Shown: piece by piece, positions 1 through 6,073 of the stretch | Layout: every line of letters starts with the position of its first letter | Numbering within the stretch: position 1 is the stretch's first letter | Assembly: GCA_049301455.1 (NCBI GenBank) | Contig: JBAQKY010000001.1 | Location: 1 to 9,776 of the forward strand | Direction of reading: 5' to 3' | Source of the DNA: JAUYMM01 sp049301455 | GTDB taxonomy: Bacteria; Patescibacteriota; Microgenomatia; UBA8517 | DNA length: 9,776 nucleotides | Notes under the pieces: generated by a model | The model's database searches: none | Seen by the model: only the letters and a program-made list of their open reading frames with translations | What the model was told of the DNA's origin: nothing | Program-made: the position numbers and the translations under genes

Positions 1-127
1 TCAAAGGGGAAGGAATTGGAGAATGCTCGTATCGAAACCTCCCGCTCACCCCACTCCGTGGGGTTCGCTCAAACTCCAAAACGAAACTCTCGCTCCAGCC
101 ACTTCGTGGCTTCCGCTCATGCTCTTT
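1..127. repeat. Left copy of 127-bp terminal inverted repeat
   Basis: Base for base this is the reverse complement of 9650-9776. Identity stops at 128 (g) against 9649 (reads t on the complement). Inside are two imperfect 28-nt direct repeats (43-70 and 91-118), each starting and ending in CGCTC and each centred on a hairpin: ACCCCAC/GTGGGGT with a 3-nt loop (48-64) and AGCCAC/GTGGCT with a 3-nt loop (97-111). On the minus strand the loops read C(GGA)G and C(GAA)G. No ORF of any length crosses it. It looks like a dispersed REP-like palindromic element. Because the window begins exactly at the repeat, its outer limit cannot be seen. Confidence 0.95.
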
Positions 128-171
128 GTCTAAGGAAAAGGGGAACTATTTATAGAGCCCTTGCGAGGGCT

Positions 172-187
172 TGACGGTATACCGTCA
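172..187. repeat. Perfect 16-bp palindrome TGACGGTATACCGTCA
   Basis: TGACGGTA is followed directly by its reverse complement. The octamer recurs at 253-260, and its core TGACGG also occurs at 246-251 and, inverted, at 203-208, giving five copies in 87 bases. A perfect palindrome without a loop fits a dimeric protein binding site better than an RNA hairpin. Confidence 0.8.
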
Positions 188-286
188 GGTACTTTACAGA
201 ATCCGTCAACTGGCCGTATTTTCGGCCAGACTGCGGTCTAACGGTTGACGGCTGACGGTAACGGCTACCGTTACCGTTAAAGTACC
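188..286 (+). repeat. Nested branched stem structure
   Basis: The outer stem GGTACTTTA (188-196) pairs with TAAAGTACC (278-286). It encloses a second stem, CCGTCAAC (203-210) with GTTGACGG (244-251), which itself holds two hairpins: TGGCCG/CGGCCA at 211-228, and GAC/GTC at 229-238 with loop TGCG. A third arm, ACGGTAACGG (255-264) with CCGTTACCGT (268-277), is a 10-bp stem with a 3-nt loop. All pairs are perfect Watson-Crick. The result is a three-way junction inside a three-way junction. Confidence 0.7.
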
Positions 287-334
287 CAAAACTAACACCC
301 ATTTCAGTCGCAATTTGCCTTTACAAGGCAACTG

Positions 335-384
335 AACCAAGTGCTAGAAAACAGCTACAGGGTGCTACCGCACAGCACTTGGTT
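335..384 (+). repeat. 11-bp stem-loop with 28-nt loop
   Basis: AACCAAGTGCT (335-345) pairs perfectly with AGCACTTGGTT (374-384). The loop contains a smaller GTGC/GCAC hairpin (362-373). The first two bases of the stem are shared with the preceding hairpin (303-336: TTCAG/CTGAA outer stem, TTGCCTT/AAGGCAA inner stem), so the two could be alternative folds. Confidence 0.7.
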
Positions 385-419
385 AGAGGGAAGAACAACA
401 GAACCATTGCTCTTGAAAT

Positions 420-451
420 ATTCCCTATCGGGAATCCTGCCTGCGGGCAGG
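420..451 (+). repeat. Two back-to-back hairpins
   Basis: ATTCCC/GGGAAT (420-435, loop TATC) is followed without a gap by CCTGCC/GGCAGG (436-451, loop TGCG). No T-run follows on the plus strand. The leftward gene ending at 504 would be transcribed into them, so they could also act as a 3'-end structure for its mRNA, although the minus strand shows no T-run directly after them either. Confidence 0.65.
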
Positions 452-503
452 AAACAGAACAAGGTAAAAAAGCATCTAAAAAAGGGGTGTTTACGAAGTT
501 AGT

Positions 504-1634
504 TTAAAGTATCTTCTTGATGTTTCTTTTCTTTTGAAGTTGAACTATTAAAACAGTAATTACCAAAATTAAAACTCCAATAACTCCATATGCAAATGGG
601 GAAAGAAGTACCTTCTTTTCATTTACAGTTATATTTAAATTAAATTCTTTTGTATCTCCACTTAAATTAATTGATTGTTCACCTTCAAAATTATTGTATG
701 CAATTAAAACTTTGTGATCTCCTGCTTCAACTCCTGTAAATTTAGCTATACCGTCTTCATCTGTAGTTGCATCCTTTGGATCTGAATGAATTGTTACCTT
801 TGCTCCTGCAACTGGCTCTTGTTTGGTATTTGTTACTTTTATATTTACATCATATCCACCTACAGTGTCCCCATCTTCTTCTATAGTTGTTTTTGTTATT
901 GAACAATTTACTTTTAACTCCCAACCAATTTTTAAAGCAGTTGAAGTTTTAAGTTCAGGATATTTAGATAAATTTGCATCAATTATCTCTTGATATCTAC
1001 TACCATCGTTAAGTAAATTTGAAGCAACTTTCCAAAGAGTATCTCCTGACTTAACTGTATATGTTTTACAACTGCCTCCATTATCATCATCAGTTGTTAC
1101 TAGTTCTAAATTAGATTCTGTAAAATCAAGATTGTTAAAAGTTACAAAGCCTTTTGTTTTAGATGATATCTCGTTTGACCAACTACCTGTTGCACAACCA
1201 TTACCTGTTCTTATTCTAAAAAAATATGTAGTGTTTAAATTTAACTTTTCAAGAGTATAGCTATTTACATCTTTTGATATATTATCAACAGAGTATTTAT
1301 ATTCACCTGATTTTATTCCATATTCAATTACAAAATGAGTAATTGGGGTTTGATAGTTAACAAATTTTAAAGTAACTGAGCTACTATCGTTTGAGTTTGC
1401 AGAGAAGATCCAAGGTGAGTTTCCTGATGGAGTTGTTGATGAACAAGTGGCTGCAGAACTTTCTGTAAGTGGGACTGCAGGTGCTGGAGTAGGAGTACCT
1501 CCAATACCATAATCTCCATCACCATAATTCCCTTCACCATAATTTGCAGCTAGGATATTGAATGGAAGAAGAAAAAGAAAGACAAATGAAAAAACAAATA
1601 ATTTGAAAATATTGAACATACTATTGCATTTCAT
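504..1634 (-). CDS. Exported FnIII-LysM-Ig-like surface protein with C-terminal membrane anchor
   Basis: The 376-aa product appears to be a wall-associated surface protein. Residues 1-30 form a signal peptide with a hydrophobic core and a likely cut at LAA/N. Next comes a YG-rich stretch (NYGEGNYGDGDYG), then a Thr/Pro/Ala linker (47-56). Residues 72-163 look like a fibronectin type III domain (TYFFRIRTGN, WSNEISSKT). Residues 189-244 form a LysM domain (YTVKSGDTLWKVA, then YQEIIDANL and LKIGWELKV), which in known families binds glycan such as peptidoglycan; Cys189 and Cys244 bracket it and may form a disulfide. Residues 262-338 resemble a carboxypeptidase-regulatory or Ig-like fold (PVAGAKVTIHSD, TDEDGIAKFTGVEAGDH). 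Residues 344-366 form a membrane helix followed by a basic tail. A second Met at residue 6 is an alternative start. There is no Shine-Dalgarno sequence. The gene is divergent from tatA with only 28 bases between starts. Domain calls are firm; the biological role is inferred. Confidence 0.88.
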   Translation of the reverse strand: MKCNSMFNIFKLFVFSFVFLFLLPFNILAANYGEGNYGDGDYGIGGTPTPAPAVPLTESSAATCSSTTPSGNSPWIFSANSNDSSSVTLKFVNYQTPITHFVIEYGIKSGEYKYSVDNISKDVNSYTLEKLNLNTTYFFRIRTGNGCATGSWSNEISSKTKGFVTFNNLDFTESNLELVTTDDDNGGSCKTYTVKSGDTLWKVASNLLNDGSRYQEIIDANLSKYPELKTSTALKIGWELKVNCSITKTTIEEDGDTVGGYDVNIKVTNTKQEPVAGAKVTIHSDPKDATTDEDGIAKFTGVEAGDHKVLIAYNNFEGEQSINLSGDTKEFNLNITVNEKKVLLSPFAYGVIGVLILVITVLIVQLQKKRNIKKIL

Positions 1635-1663
1635 GTTATCTTAAGTGTATTCTAATATTAATA
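1624..1663 (+). promoter_or_regulatory. Candidate tatA promoter in a divergent 28-bp intergenic gap
   Basis: TTGCAT (1624-1629) and TATTCT (1648-1653) are 18 bases apart and would start transcription about 3 bases before the tatA ATG, giving an almost leaderless mRNA. On the minus strand the same core reads TAGAAT (1654-1649), placed to serve the leftward gene, but with no clear -35 partner. Both genes must share this small region. AT-richness makes such matches cheap. Confidence 0.35.
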
Positions 1664-1842
1664 TGTTTGGAATAGGTGTACAAGAATTAGTCATAGTTTT
1701 GGTCATAGTTCTTGTGTTATTTGGTGGTAAAAAGCTTCCAGAATTATCAAAAGGAATTGGGGATGCAATAGTTAATATCAGAAAAGGTTTTAGTGATGAT
1801 GCAAAAAAAGAAACTAAATCTTCAAAAAAAGCTTCTAATTAA
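1663..1842 (+). CDS. tatA: Sec-independent protein translocase subunit TatA
   Basis: TatA oligomerises in the cytoplasmic membrane to let folded proteins through, once recruited by the TatC receptor complex. The 59-aa product starts MFGIGVQELVIVLVIVLVLFG, a short membrane helix, followed by the hinge and amphipathic helix GGKKLPELSKGIGDAIVNIRKG and a Lys/Ser-rich tail. The usual FGPKKLPEL hinge here reads FGGKKLPEL, with Gly for Pro. An upstream GTG at 1645 would add six residues, but the ATG at 1663 gives the standard MFGIG start of the family and is preferred. The 3' end overlaps the start of tatC. There is no separate TatB-like gene, so this is probably a minimal TatAC system in which TatA does both jobs, as in many Gram-positive bacteria. 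Confidence 0.93.
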   Translation: MFGIGVQELVIVLVIVLVLFGGKKLPELSKGIGDAIVNIRKGFSDDAKKETKSSKKASN

Positions 1843-2530
1843 AGATCATTTTAAAGAGTTAACTCAAAGGTTTTATTGGTGGGTTATATTTTTTGTAATT
1901 GGAAGTGTAATTGGATATAGGTTCTATGAAGTAATCTTAGCATGGCTAATTGAGCCACTTAAAAAGCCACTCTTTTATACCTCCCCAATTGGTGGCTTTG
2001 AAGCTGTTTTTGGAGTTACTGTAATGGCTGGATTTTTAGTATCCCTTCCTATCTTTATATATCACGCAATTAAATATATAGAGCCTGTGAGTAATAATAC
2101 AAGTTTAAAAGGCAAAAAGATTTTTATATATCTATTTATTTCACTTCTTCTTGCAACAGCAGGCATACTTATTTCATACTACCTTGTTTTTCCAGCCTCA
2201 CTTAATTTTTTAAATAAATTTGGTAGTAATCAGTTGGAATCTCTTATTTCAACCAAAGACTATTTTTCTTTTGTATCTAAATATTTACTTGGTTTTGCAG
2301 TACTGTTCCAATTACCATTAGTTATCTATCTCGCAAGTTTATTTACACCAATCACTCCCAAGCTGTTATGGTCAAAGTTTAAATATGTATTTGCACTCTC
2401 TTTTTTAATTGCAGCTATTCTAACACCCACTCCTGATTTAATTAACCAAACAATCATGGCCACTCCTATAATTGTTCTCTATTTACTAACCATATTGATT
2501 TTATACATTAAAAAGCTTATTGTTAAATAG
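1796..2530 (+). CDS. tatC: Sec-independent protein translocase subunit TatC
   Basis: TatC is the membrane receptor that binds twin-arginine signal peptides. The 244-aa product has about six hydrophobic segments and the family landmarks: an N-terminal DHFKELTQRF in place of HLEELRxRL, VSLPIFIYHAIKYIEP, the LVFPASLNFL segment, SFVSKYLLGFAVLFQLPL, and TPTPDLINQTIMATPI. Three in-frame starts (GTG 1793, ATG 1796, ATG 1799) all lie inside tatA, so the genes overlap by about 45 bases and are probably translationally coupled. Two acidic positions known to matter for signal binding in Escherichia coli TatC look changed: the loop after IEP reads VSNNTSLKGKK with no acidic residue where Glu103 is expected, and FQLPL has Gln where Glu170 is. 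The alignment was done by eye. Confidence 0.95.
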   Translation: MMQKKKLNLQKKLLIKDHFKELTQRFYWWVIFFVIGSVIGYRFYEVILAWLIEPLKKPLFYTSPIGGFEAVFGVTVMAGFLVSLPIFIYHAIKYIEPVSNNTSLKGKKIFIYLFISLLLATAGILISYYLVFPASLNFLNKFGSNQLESLISTKDYFSFVSKYLLGFAVLFQLPLVIYLASLFTPITPKLLWSKFKYVFALSFLIAAILTPTPDLINQTIMATPIIVLYLLTILILYIKKLIVK

Positions 2531-2541
2531 TACTAATTGAT

Positions 2542-2721
2542 ATGCAACCATTATTAACAAAGTTTCAAACAACAAAACTAACAAGAAAAGAATTTTTAAC
2601 ATACCTTGGTGTTTTAACACTAGGCATACTTGGTATTTCATCTATCTTAAAACTACTAACTGAAATTAATCCCAAACAACAAAAACAAACTGCATTTGGA
2701 AAGGGTGCATACGGAGTATGA
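2542..2721 (+). CDS. 59-aa membrane-anchored protein with Tat-like signal
   Basis: This small gene begins 11 bases after tatC and its stop overlaps the next start as ATGA. Residues 12-19 read KLTRKEFL, close to the Tat consensus S/T-R-R-x-F-L-K but with Lys for the second Arg. A hydrophobic segment follows (about 20-39, TYLGVLTLGILGISSILKLL), then a short polar tail rich in Gln/Lys ending AFGKGAYGV. There is no clear signal-peptidase site, so it probably stays anchored with its C-terminus outside. The gene sits directly behind tatA-tatC and in front of two structural proteins without signals, which suggests it is a Tat client and perhaps their membrane anchor. The terminal aromatic-Gly motif recalls the YG-rich stretch in the product of 504-1634. 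I know of no experimental function. Confidence 0.8.
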   Translation: MQPLLTKFQTTKLTRKEFLTYLGVLTLGILGISSILKLLTEINPKQQKQTAFGKGAYGV

Positions 2722-3158
2722 GTGCACTCCCAACAGTAGGTGGAGATAATGGTAGTTGGGGAACAGTACTTAATGCATACCTTCAAACAGAACACACTTC
2801 AACTGGTACACATGGTCTTGCAAGTGGTTTAGTTACTGATGTAATTAATACTGTATCAGCTTCCGGTGCAACAGAAACAATTCCTGCTCCAACAACTGCA
2901 GGAATATCAGACATTACATTAACTGCATCTTGTACCCTTACCTTCCCCACTGCAGTAGCAGGACAATCTTTTACATTAGTATTAAGACAAGGAGGAAGTG
3001 GATCCTACACCATCACTTGGCCAGCTTCTATTGTTAAATGGGATGGAGGAGTTGCTCCAACATTAACTACAACTGTAGGAGCAGTTGATATATTGGGATT
3101 TTTTACTTCAGATGGAACTAACTGGTTTGGCTTTGTTAGTGGCCAAAACATGAGTTAA
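2718..3158 (+). CDS. Phage-tail-like beta-rich structural protein
   Basis: The 146-aa product has no signal peptide or membrane helix. The N-terminal part, LPTVGGDNGSWGTVLNAYLQTEHTSTGTHG, resembles modules seen near the start of phage tail-fibre and CPR surface proteins (a Gly-Trp-Gly motif followed by LN and a His-rich turn). The rest is beta-rich and Thr/Ser/Gly-rich, with the pattern LTFPTAVAGQSFTLVLRQGGSGSYTITWP, then VKWDGGVAPTLTTTVGAVDILGFFTSDGTNWFGF, typical of receptor-binding or appendage beta-sandwiches. The ATG overlaps the TGA of the 59-aa gene by two bases, which implies coupled translation and fixes the start. The family identity is a judgement from sequence style. It could be a domesticated tail protein or a surface appendage subunit. 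Confidence 0.8.
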   Translation: MSALPTVGGDNGSWGTVLNAYLQTEHTSTGTHGLASGLVTDVINTVSASGATETIPAPTTAGISDITLTASCTLTFPTAVAGQSFTLVLRQGGSGSYTITWPASIVKWDGGVAPTLTTTVGAVDILGFFTSDGTNWFGFVSGQNMS

Positions 3159-3177
3159 TGTTTATTCACTTTAATAT

Positions 3178-5139
3178 ATGAAATTATCAAGAACTAGATT
3201 AATGAGGATTACAGCGCGTGAAGATACTACCGCACCGACTGTGACAATTACCAGTACAGAGACAAGTCCTACAGTAGCGGCAACAATTCCATTGACTATA
3301 ACATTTTCGGAGGCGGTGACTGGCTTTGTAGTTGGTGATATTACCGTTACAGGCTGCACCCTCTCATCTTTTGCGGGGAGTGGCAAAGTTTATACAGTTA
3401 CAGCAACTCCGACAGCTTTGGGTGTGATTACAATAGACGTGGCATCAGGCGTTTGTGTAGACCATGCGGGAAATGGGAATAGATCCGCCACGCAATTTGT
3501 TATTACATACAACACTCTGACGGTTAGTATGATGGCGGCATGGCATCTGGACGAGTCAAGCGACGGGAGCGGAGCCGTAACGAGGAATGACAGTCTGGGA
3601 AGCAACCATTTAAGTGATTTGAACACATCACCCGGTGCAAACGGTTTACTGTCTCTAGGGTCTGATTTTGAAAGAAATAATAACGAGGGACTTGATAGGG
3701 CGAGCACCGCAGATTTATTAGTAGGAGACATAGATTTCACTTATTCGATATGGGTAAAAATAGAGACTGGGGGGATTACTCAATACATTGGTGGAAAAGG
3801 GATTGGTGTTGGCGCTCTAAATCAATTTGCTTGGCGTATATATGTGGGAGGAGATGATAAAGTTGTCTGGCAGGTAACGGACGGAACAAACGTGGGAAGC
3901 GTTACCAGCAACGAGGCTCTTAGTGTTGGGGTGTGGGCATTGCTCATTGTATGGCACGATAGTGTTAATAATCAGGTTGGAATAAAAATATCCAACAATG
4001 CAGATAAAACTGCAAATTATACAACTGGTGTTTTGGATAGTCCTTCATTCTTCCTCAAGATTGCGTGCGCCCCTAGTAACCTTGGCGTAGCTGGCAGTAC
4101 ATTTGATGGGATGATGGATGAAATAGGATTTTGGAAAAAGTGCCTCTCTGTTGGGGAAAAGGCCACGCTTTATAACGGAGGTTTGGGCAGAGCATATCCT
4201 TATTTTAGTTCCCCTGTTGTCACTACAATTACAAGCACCGACAGTATGCCATCGAGTTCATATCCAATTCCCATAACCATCACATTTGGACAGTCGGTAA
4301 CAGGATTTACAATTGGGGACATTGTCTCTGTGGGATTGAGACTATCCAACTTTACGTCCGTTAGTCCATCTGTATATACAGTATGGGCTGCCCCAACTGC
4401 AGCAAGTGGAACAATAAATATTGCCTATGGTGTTTGTAATAGTCTAAGTGATGGACAACCTAATTTAGCAGCGGCTCAATTTAACGTATCGTCTAGTCTG
4501 AATCTGGATTATCAAAATGCAATATTAGCGTTAAATCCCATCTCTTATTTACCACTCAGTGAAACATCTGGACTGACCGCGCTGGACGTAACAGGTAACA
4601 ATAAAAATGGAACATACAACGAAACAGGGAAAACATTAAATCAGGCTGGGCAACATGGGGCGTCAGTGTTGTTTAGTGTTGCATCAAATTACGGAATAGG
4701 TTTTTCAAGCTCACTTTTGGCAGCCATTAACCCGCGTGAATTTTCCGTATCTGTGTGGAGAAAAGCGCAAATTTCGTCTGAAGAAAAAGTATATGAGGGT
4801 TGGAACGCGGCTGGAGAGTATTTTGCTATGGAAGTTCGCTCTCTTGATAATGGAATATTTCTAAACGAAGGCGGAAGTGAACAGGTATTCTCGGATTTAG
4901 GAAATATGGTAGCTAATGAGTGGTCACATCTAGTTTTATTCAACTCAGAATCGACTGGAAAGGTTGGTTTATATTTGGACGGAATATTATACCAAGTAGA
5001 CAGGACACTTGGTGGTATTACCCCTCCTTTGGTTACTGGCGTAACAGGCATAGCCTCGAATGTGGATGGATATTACCAACATGCTGCTATTTTTAATCAC
5101 AAGCTCTCGCAAGCCGAAGTGAATACGATATGCACTTAA
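3178..5139 (+). CDS. Large adhesin-like protein with two Ig-like plus LamG pairs
   Basis: The 653-aa product is a duplicated two-domain architecture. Residues 17-111 form a bacterial Ig-like domain (APTVTITSTETSP, FSEAVTGFVVGDITV, ATQFVITY). Residues 118-338 form a LamG/concanavalin A-like domain (AAWHLDESS, FTYSIWVKI, FDGMMDEIGFWKKCLS). Residues 348-438 are a second Ig-like copy (TFGQSVTGFTIGDIVSV, AAAQFNVSS). Residues 444-652 are a second LamG domain (YLPLSETSG, FSVSVWRKAQ, WSHLVLFNS, YQHAAIFNHKLSQAEV). LamG folds usually bind glycans or serve as scaffold. There is no signal peptide; the first 15 residues are basic (MKLSRTRLMRITARE) and look like a remnant. From about base 3210 the DNA becomes richer in GC with more even codon use than its neighbours, suggesting acquisition of the repeat body. 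It follows the tail-like gene by 19 bases. Likely surface or appendage adhesion, inferred. Confidence 0.9.
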   Translation: MKLSRTRLMRITAREDTTAPTVTITSTETSPTVAATIPLTITFSEAVTGFVVGDITVTGCTLSSFAGSGKVYTVTATPTALGVITIDVASGVCVDHAGNGNRSATQFVITYNTLTVSMMAAWHLDESSDGSGAVTRNDSLGSNHLSDLNTSPGANGLLSLGSDFERNNNEGLDRASTADLLVGDIDFTYSIWVKIETGGITQYIGGKGIGVGALNQFAWRIYVGGDDKVVWQVTDGTNVGSVTSNEALSVGVWALLIVWHDSVNNQVGIKISNNADKTANYTTGVLDSPSFFLKIACAPSNLGVAGSTFDGMMDEIGFWKKCLSVGEKATLYNGGLGRAYPYFSSPVVTTITSTDSMPSSSYPIPITITFGQSVTGFTIGDIVSVGLRLSNFTSVSPSVYTVWAAPTAASGTINIAYGVCNSLSDGQPNLAAAQFNVSSSLNLDYQNAILALNPISYLPLSETSGLTALDVTGNNKNGTYNETGKTLNQAGQHGASVLFSVASNYGIGFSSSLLAAINPREFSVSVWRKAQISSEEKVYEGWNAAGEYFAMEVRSLDNGIFLNEGGSEQVFSDLGNMVANEWSHLVLFNSESTGKVGLYLDGILYQVDRTLGGITPPLVTGVTGIASNVDGYYQHAAIFNHKLSQAEVNTICT

Positions 5140-5145
5140 TGCTGT

Positions 5146-5168
5146 AAAAATTACGCCTCGGAGTTTTT
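5146..5168 (+). terminator. Candidate intrinsic terminator after the LamG gene
   Basis: AAAAATT (5146-5152) pairs with AGTTTTT (5162-5168) with one G-T wobble. A mismatch and two further pairs follow around a 3-nt loop. The descending arm ends in five T, and a T6 run follows at 5174-5179. The stem is AT-rich and therefore weak, but its position seven bases after the stop and before a promoter-like sequence is right. Confidence 0.4.
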
Positions 5169-5205
5169 AACCATTTTTTCCCCATCATTTTCTACGTGTT
5201 AACAA

Positions 5206-5233
5206 TTAGATATTTTAATTGCAAACATATAAT
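5206..5233 (+). promoter_or_regulatory. Candidate promoter for the membrane protein gene
   Basis: A perfect -10 hexamer, TATAAT (5228-5233), stands 32 bases before the ATG at 5266. TTAGAT (5206-5211) is a weak -35 at 16 bases spacing. Transcription would begin near 5240, leaving a short leader without a Shine-Dalgarno sequence. It separates this gene from the tat-surface cluster. Confidence 0.45.
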
Positions 5234-5265
5234 ATTAGTTCTATATTTAATTGAAGATTAATAAT

Positions 5266-6012
5266 ATGGACGAAACAGTAGATCCTATTAGAAGTAATAT
5301 TGCAAAGAATCAAAAAAGAGATTCAGATGGAAAATTTATTCCAAAGGAAGATGTAACTAAACTTCCTCCTATCTCTGTAACTGTTAATAACCCCACTTCT
5401 GTAAACACAACTAACCCACCTGATTTGGTTAATCTTAAAGTAACCAATCCTCTTGTATATATTAAGTATTGGTGGAAAAGAATAATGGCAAATGAGGGAA
5501 TAGACATGAGGTTTAGAATGAAACCTTTAACTGTGTTTGGAGTTGCTCTAATTGCTTTTTCACTTGCCTTTGGTCTTGGTGGAGTAGTTTTACCAACTTT
5601 CTTTCCATGGATGAAAATAAATAATTCTATAGTTACAAATCAAACTCCGACTCCGCAACCAGAATTATTAAAAGATACCGCTTTAAAAGGAACACTAACA
5701 AAAACAAATACTAATCCTGTTAAATTCTATTTAATCACAACCTCAACAGAAGCAGTTACTTTAGAAGTCCCAGTTGGTTTTAACCTTTCATCTTTAGTTG
5801 GAAAAAGAATTCTTGCAGTAGGTACATATGATTCAAAAAACAAAGTGTTAGAAGTTGAAGACATACAAGACCTTGAAGTACTTTCAACAACACCAGTACC
5901 TATACCAACAACAACTCCAACACCAAAACCTACAGAAACCCCTATACCTACAATTGTTCCAACTATGATTCCTACTATTGAACCTACTTCTACGCCAGAT
6001 ACGAATATATAA
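5266..6012 (+). CDS. Single-pass membrane protein with cytoplasmic basic region and Thr/Pro-rich tail
   Basis: I do not recognise a named family. Counting from the ATG at 5266 the product has 248 residues. Residues 1-85 are hydrophilic and probably cytoplasmic, with KRDSDGKFIPK, an Asn/Thr/Pro stretch and an amphipathic LVYIKYWWKRIMANEG before the membrane. Residues 87-110 are the only membrane helix. The outer part holds a small beta-rich domain (about 140-206: KGTLTKTNTNPVKFYLI, VGKRILAVGTYDSKNKVLEVEDI) that resembles an OB-like fold, then a low-complexity tail of Thr, Pro and Ile (208-245). The positive residues on the N-terminal side support an inside N-terminus. A TTG at 5251 would add five residues, but the ATG fits the promoter better. 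Similar small anchored proteins with TP tails are common in CPR genomes, usually without known function. Confidence 0.82.
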   Translation: MDETVDPIRSNIAKNQKRDSDGKFIPKEDVTKLPPISVTVNNPTSVNTTNPPDLVNLKVTNPLVYIKYWWKRIMANEGIDMRFRMKPLTVFGVALIAFSLAFGLGGVVLPTFFPWMKINNSIVTNQTPTPQPELLKDTALKGTLTKTNTNPVKFYLITTSTEAVTLEVPVGFNLSSLVGKRILAVGTYDSKNKVLEVEDIQDLEVLSTTPVPIPTTTPTPKPTETPIPTIVPTMIPTIEPTSTPDTNI

Positions 6013-6073
6013 GTGAATTTAGAATTGTCTGTTGTCTAGTTTTCTTTCGTGATAAACTAAATTAATATAACTT

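Larger units (their letters stand above)
154..451. other. Palindrome-dense, gene-free region; candidate structured RNA or DNA site
   Basis: The 376 bases between the repeat and the first gene carry no credible ORF, yet about two thirds can be paired by eye. In order there is a hairpin at 156-171 (AGCCCT, loop TGCG), a perfect palindrome at 172-187, a branched fold at 188-286, a bulged hairpin at 303-336, an 11-bp stem at 335-345/374-384, and two adjacent hairpins at 420-435 and 436-451. The region is clearly richer in GC than the flanking genes, as expected for structured RNA in an AT-rich genome. Two hairpins (229-238, 436-451) have C(UGCG)G loops on the plus strand, a member of the stable UNCG RNA family, which favours a plus-strand RNA. 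I do not recognise an Rfam family. It could instead be a replication or protein-binding site. Confidence 0.45.

Noticed and set aside
359..373. AGGGTGCTACCGCAC, one base from the T-box core AGGGTGGTACCGC
   Set aside because: The bulge would read UGCU rather than UGGN, so it cannot pair with a tRNA NCCA end. There is no returning antiterminator strand or T-run, and the next gene points the other way and is not an amino-acid gene.
1645..1662. GTG start adding six residues to TatA
   Set aside because: The ATG at 1663 gives the standard TatA N-terminus MFGIG, and the extension overlaps the likely promoter.
2565..2795. Leftward 76-codon ORF
   Set aside because: It lies antisense to the 59-aa gene and the tail-like gene, is Cys-rich and low in recognisable pattern, and looks like a shadow frame.
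4689..5051. Leftward 120-codon ORF inside the LamG gene, and similar ones at 3171-3386 and 3390-3740
   Set aside because: They are antisense to a well-supported domain protein and are explained by the higher GC of that gene.
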